From positions 237,909-301,908 of the forward strand of contig CAYVYN010000004.1 of assembly GCA_964455905.1 (NCBI GenBank): 64,000 nucleotides of DNA. Reading direction: 5' to 3'. The position numbers and the translations under genes were made by a program. The first letter of the stretch is position 1. Every line of letters begins with the position of its first letter. Shown one piece after another: positions 61,701-64,000 of the stretch. Source of the DNA: CAIJXB01 sp964455905. GTDB lineage: Bacteria > Chlamydiota > Chlamydiia > Chlamydiales > Rhabdochlamydiaceae. The notes under the pieces are model-generated. The model was given only the letters and a program-made list of their open reading frames with translations. It ran no database searches and had not been told where the DNA came from.

Positions 61701-64000
61701 GTATACGTACCGTTTAAGGTAACTGCTGTATCTACATCATAGGTCTGCGCTCCTGTTGTTGTAATAGAAGCAATATTCAACGTTCCAGCCCCTAACGATG
61801 TTAGGCTACTTAGAGCTGTGTCTGCCCCTACTATCCCACTAAAGCTTTTTTCCCCTGTAGAAGTAACTGTCAAAGCATATGCTCCATTAACTGTGGAGCC
61901 AAAGCTAATTGCCCCAGATCCTGTTGTTACTGTAGAGTCACCTGCTAATGTCACAGCAGCTGTATCAATAGAAAAAGCGGAATCTGTTGTAGTATACGTA
62001 CCATTTAGTGTAACTGCTGTATCTACATTGTAAGTCTGCGCTCCTGTTGTTGTGACAGAAAGCATACTTAGGGTTCCAGCTCCTAATGATGTTAGAGTAG
62101 TCAAGGCTGTTGTTCCCCCTACTACTCCACTAAAAGTCTTTACCCCTGTAGAAGTAACTGTCAAAGTATAGGCACCATTGACTGTAGAGCCAAAGCTAAT
62201 TGAGCCAGATCCCGTTGTTACTGTAGAATTGCCCGCTAATGTCACAGCAGCTGTCCCAATAGAAAAAGCTGCATCTGTTGTAGTATACGTACCGTTTAGT
62301 GTAACTGCTGTATCTACATCATATGTCTGCACTCCTGTTGTTGTAACAGACAGCATAGTTAGAGTTCCAAGAGCTGATGATGTTAGGCTAGTTAACGGTG
62401 CTGTTCCTCCTACTATCCCACTAAAGCTTTTCGCAGCCGTAGAAGTAACTGTCAAAGTATATGCTCCATCAACTGTAGAGGCAAAGCTAATTGCTCCAGA
62501 TCCTGTTGTTACTGTAGAATTACCTGCTAACGTCACAGCAGCTGCAATAGAAAAAGCTGCATTTGTTGTAGTATACGTACCGTTTAATGTAACTGCTGTA
62601 TCTACATCGTAGGTCTGTGCTCCTACTGTTGTGATAGAAGCAATATTCAAAGTTCCAGCCCCTAGCGATGTTAGGCTAGTTAATGGTGCTATTCCCCCTA
62701 CTACTCCACTAAAAGTCTTTACACCTATAGAAGTAACTGTCAAAGCATAGGCACCGTTGACTGTAGAGCCAAAGCTAATTGCTCCAGATCCTGTTGTTAC
62801 TGTAGAGTTACTTCCTAATGTGACAGCAGCTGTCTCAATAGAAAAAGCTGCATTTGTTGTAGTATACGTACCGTTTAATGTAACTCCTGTATCTACATTG
62901 TAAGTCTGCGCTCCTACTGTTGTGACAGAAAGCATACTTAGGGTTCCAGCTCCTAACGATGTTAAGCTAGTTAATGGTGCTATTCCCCCTACTACCCCAC
63001 TAAAGCTTTTTGCACCTGTAGAAGTAACTGTCAAGGCATGCGCTCCATCAACTGTAGAACCAAAGCTAATTGCTCCAGATCCTATTGTTACTGTAGAAGC
63101 ACCTACTAATGACACAGTAGCTGTATCAATAGAAAAAGCGGCATCTGTTGTAGTATATGTACCGTTTAAACTAACTGCTGTATCTACATCGTAAGTCTGC
63201 GCTCCTACTGTTGTCACAGAAAGCATACTTAGGGTTCCAGCTCCTAATGATGTTAAGCTAGTTAATGGTGCTATTCCCCCTACTACCCCACTAAAAGTTT
63301 TTACCCCTGTAGAAGTAACTGTCAAAGCATGCTCTCCATCAACTGTAGAACCAAAACTAATTGCTCCAGATCCTGTTGTTACTGTAGAGTCACCTGCTAA
63401 TGTCACAGCAGCTGTATCAATAGAAAAAGCCGCATCTGTTGTAGTATATGTACCGTTTAGTGTAACCGCTGTATCTACATCGTAGGTCTGCGCTCCTGTT
63501 GTTGTGACAGAAACCATACTTAAGCTTCCAGCTCCTAATGATGTTAGGCTAGTTAAAGCTGCTGTCCCCCCTACTCCCCCACTAAAGCTCTTTAGCCCTG
63601 TAGAAGTAACTGTCAAATCGTACGCACCATCAACTGTAGAGCCAAAACTAATTGCTCCAGATCCTGTTGTTACTGTAGAGTTCCCTGCTAATGTAACAGC
63701 AGCTGCCCCAATAGAAAAAGCGGCATCTGTTGTGTTATACGTACCATTTAGTGTAACTACTGTATCTACATCGTAGGTCTGCGCTCCTGTTGTTGTGACA
63801 GAAGACAGAGCTAAGCTTCCAGCCCCTAATGATGTTACGCTAGTTAATGCTGTTATTCCACCTACTGATCCACTAAAGCTCTTTTCTCCTGTAGAAGTAA
63901 CTGTCAAAGCATATGCACCATTAACTGTAGAGCCAAAGCTAATTCCTCCAGATCCCGTTGTTACTGTAGATGCGCCTGCTAATGTCACAGCCGCTGTCCC
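34363..64000 (-). CDS. second giant FHA-like beta-repeat protein (N-terminus beyond window, spans assembly gap)
   Basis: Coding is continuous on the minus strand from the right edge (frame GTAA-VTLAGAS) down to the TAA at 34363-34365, apart from 100 Ns at 46509-46608. About 9,845 codons are visible and no true start is. The GTG codons at 63988 and 46389 lie inside open sequence and are not starts. Composition and repeat types match the first giant: WTIG units, IYGSS modules, IGGRI units and Cys modules. Unlike it, this protein ends in a distinct tail. This has a YC...YC pair, a Pro run (PTPPPPPPGP, about 34585-34620), an aromatic segment (VWLPANIFFVPG, QMYYLPDF) and a charged end (KDAEEYVKEEILEEQVG). 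It is likely surface-exposed or secreted. A TPS N-terminal domain is expected but not seen. An automated annotation would wrongly split it at the gap. Confidence 0.85.
37549..37677 (-). repeat. two-cysteine module 1 (second giant)
   Basis: Cys codons lie at about 37676 (TACTGG) and 37550 (ISACDT), 42 residues apart, followed by LSGIYNTGGANFLVNGNAIL. Confidence 0.7.
43114..43326 (-). repeat. four-cysteine module (second giant)
   Basis: Cys codons lie at about 43325 (NACTPG), 43196 (SSCGG), 43175 (ELCGTE) and 43115 (LTCDT). Spacings are 43, 7 and 20 residues, the same as module 1 of the first giant. Confidence 0.8.
45966..46690 (-). repeat. 492-base tandem duplication interrupted by the assembly gap
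   Basis: The left flank of the gap (ending 46508) matches sequence ending at 46016, an offset of 492. The right flank (starting 46609) matches sequence starting at 46278 for about 80 bases with one mismatch. The protein on both sides carries VVVTNSGLFTKGATGAI followed by TAPTGFSTTG. Confidence 0.85.
46509..46608. other. assembly gap (100 N)
   Basis: Exactly 100 undetermined bases, a typical scaffold placeholder, inside near-identical repeats. Repeat alignment predicts 261 missing bases (or 261 plus a multiple of 492). Confidence 0.97.
52280..52411 (-). repeat. two-cysteine module 2 (second giant)
   Basis: Cys codons lie at about 52410 (NSCPGS) and 52281 (PTTCDT), 43 residues apart, followed by LSGTYNTGGDPFIINNNVIL. 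This is close to the two-Cys module at 22953-23078 in the first giant. Confidence 0.7.
56150..56290 (-). repeat. two-cysteine module 3 (second giant)
   Basis: Cys codons lie at about 56289 (NACTGG) and 56151 (TTGCAP), 46 residues apart, followed by ISGTITTGGLPYIVNG. Confidence 0.65.
59900..64000 (-). repeat. tandem array of 291-base units, 14 copies, open at right edge
   Basis: The 97-residue unit reads VTLAGNSTVTTGSGAISFG, STVNGAYALTVTSTG, KSFSGVVGG, LTSLTSLGAGTLSM and TTGAQTYDVDTAVTLNGTY. The marker in the TYDVDT codons lies at 63773, 63482, 63191, 62900, 62609 and 62321, giving steps of 291 (one of 288). The array runs off the window. Looser copies of the same unit occur at 38400-39750 in this gene and at 3840-4150 and 10030-10800 in the first giant. 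Confidence 0.88.

Overview
The window comes from a Gram-negative bacterium with moderately AT-rich DNA and is dominated by surface-protein genes. About 94% of it is two giant minus-strand reading frames made of Gly/Thr/Ser/Ala/Asn-rich beta-strand repeats of the filamentous-hemagglutinin (FHA) type. The small lipoate-ligase-like protein reads to me like the chlamydial LplA family, so an environmental Chlamydiota ('Chlamydia-like') host is my best guess. That is inference from remembered family resemblance, not a search.

Layout from left to right. (1) 1-1280, minus: the N-terminal 426 residues of a TpsB/FhaC-type outer-membrane transporter with signal peptide, two POTRA-like segments and barrel start; it is cut by the left edge. 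(2) 1281-1484: a strong hairpin terminator plus a candidate promoter. (3) 1485-32171, minus: a 10,228-codon TpsA-type exoprotein with signal peptide, TPS domain, WLLDP-type junction, then about 9,800 residues of nested repeats. (4) 32172-32356: a very AT-rich divergent promoter region. (5) 32381-33316, plus: a degenerate receiver domain fused to a degenerate GGDEF domain. (6) 33337-34044, plus: a lipoate-protein ligase-like protein. (7) 34045-34362: a gene-free convergent spacer with hairpins. (8) 34363-64000, minus: a second giant repeat protein, entering from the right edge and interrupted by 100 Ns at 46509-46608. The gap splits it into two apparent reading frames, but the flanking 492-base repeat predicts a true gap of 261 bases, which restores one frame.

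Genes 1 and 3 form a classical two-partner secretion pair: the exoprotein would cross the outer membrane through the transporter. The second giant shares repeat modules with the first and has a distinct Pro-rich, charged C-terminus. Its N-terminus and any transporter partner lie outside the window. The two small plus-strand genes look like an ordinary operon between the giants. The receiver/GGDEF-like protein is divergent from the exoprotein, but no functional link is shown.

The most interesting points are the sizes of the giants, the codon-integral nested repeats with long identical stretches, eight regularly spaced cysteine modules shared by both giants, the sized assembly gap, and the degenerate GGDEF protein that keeps an RxxD I-site-like motif.
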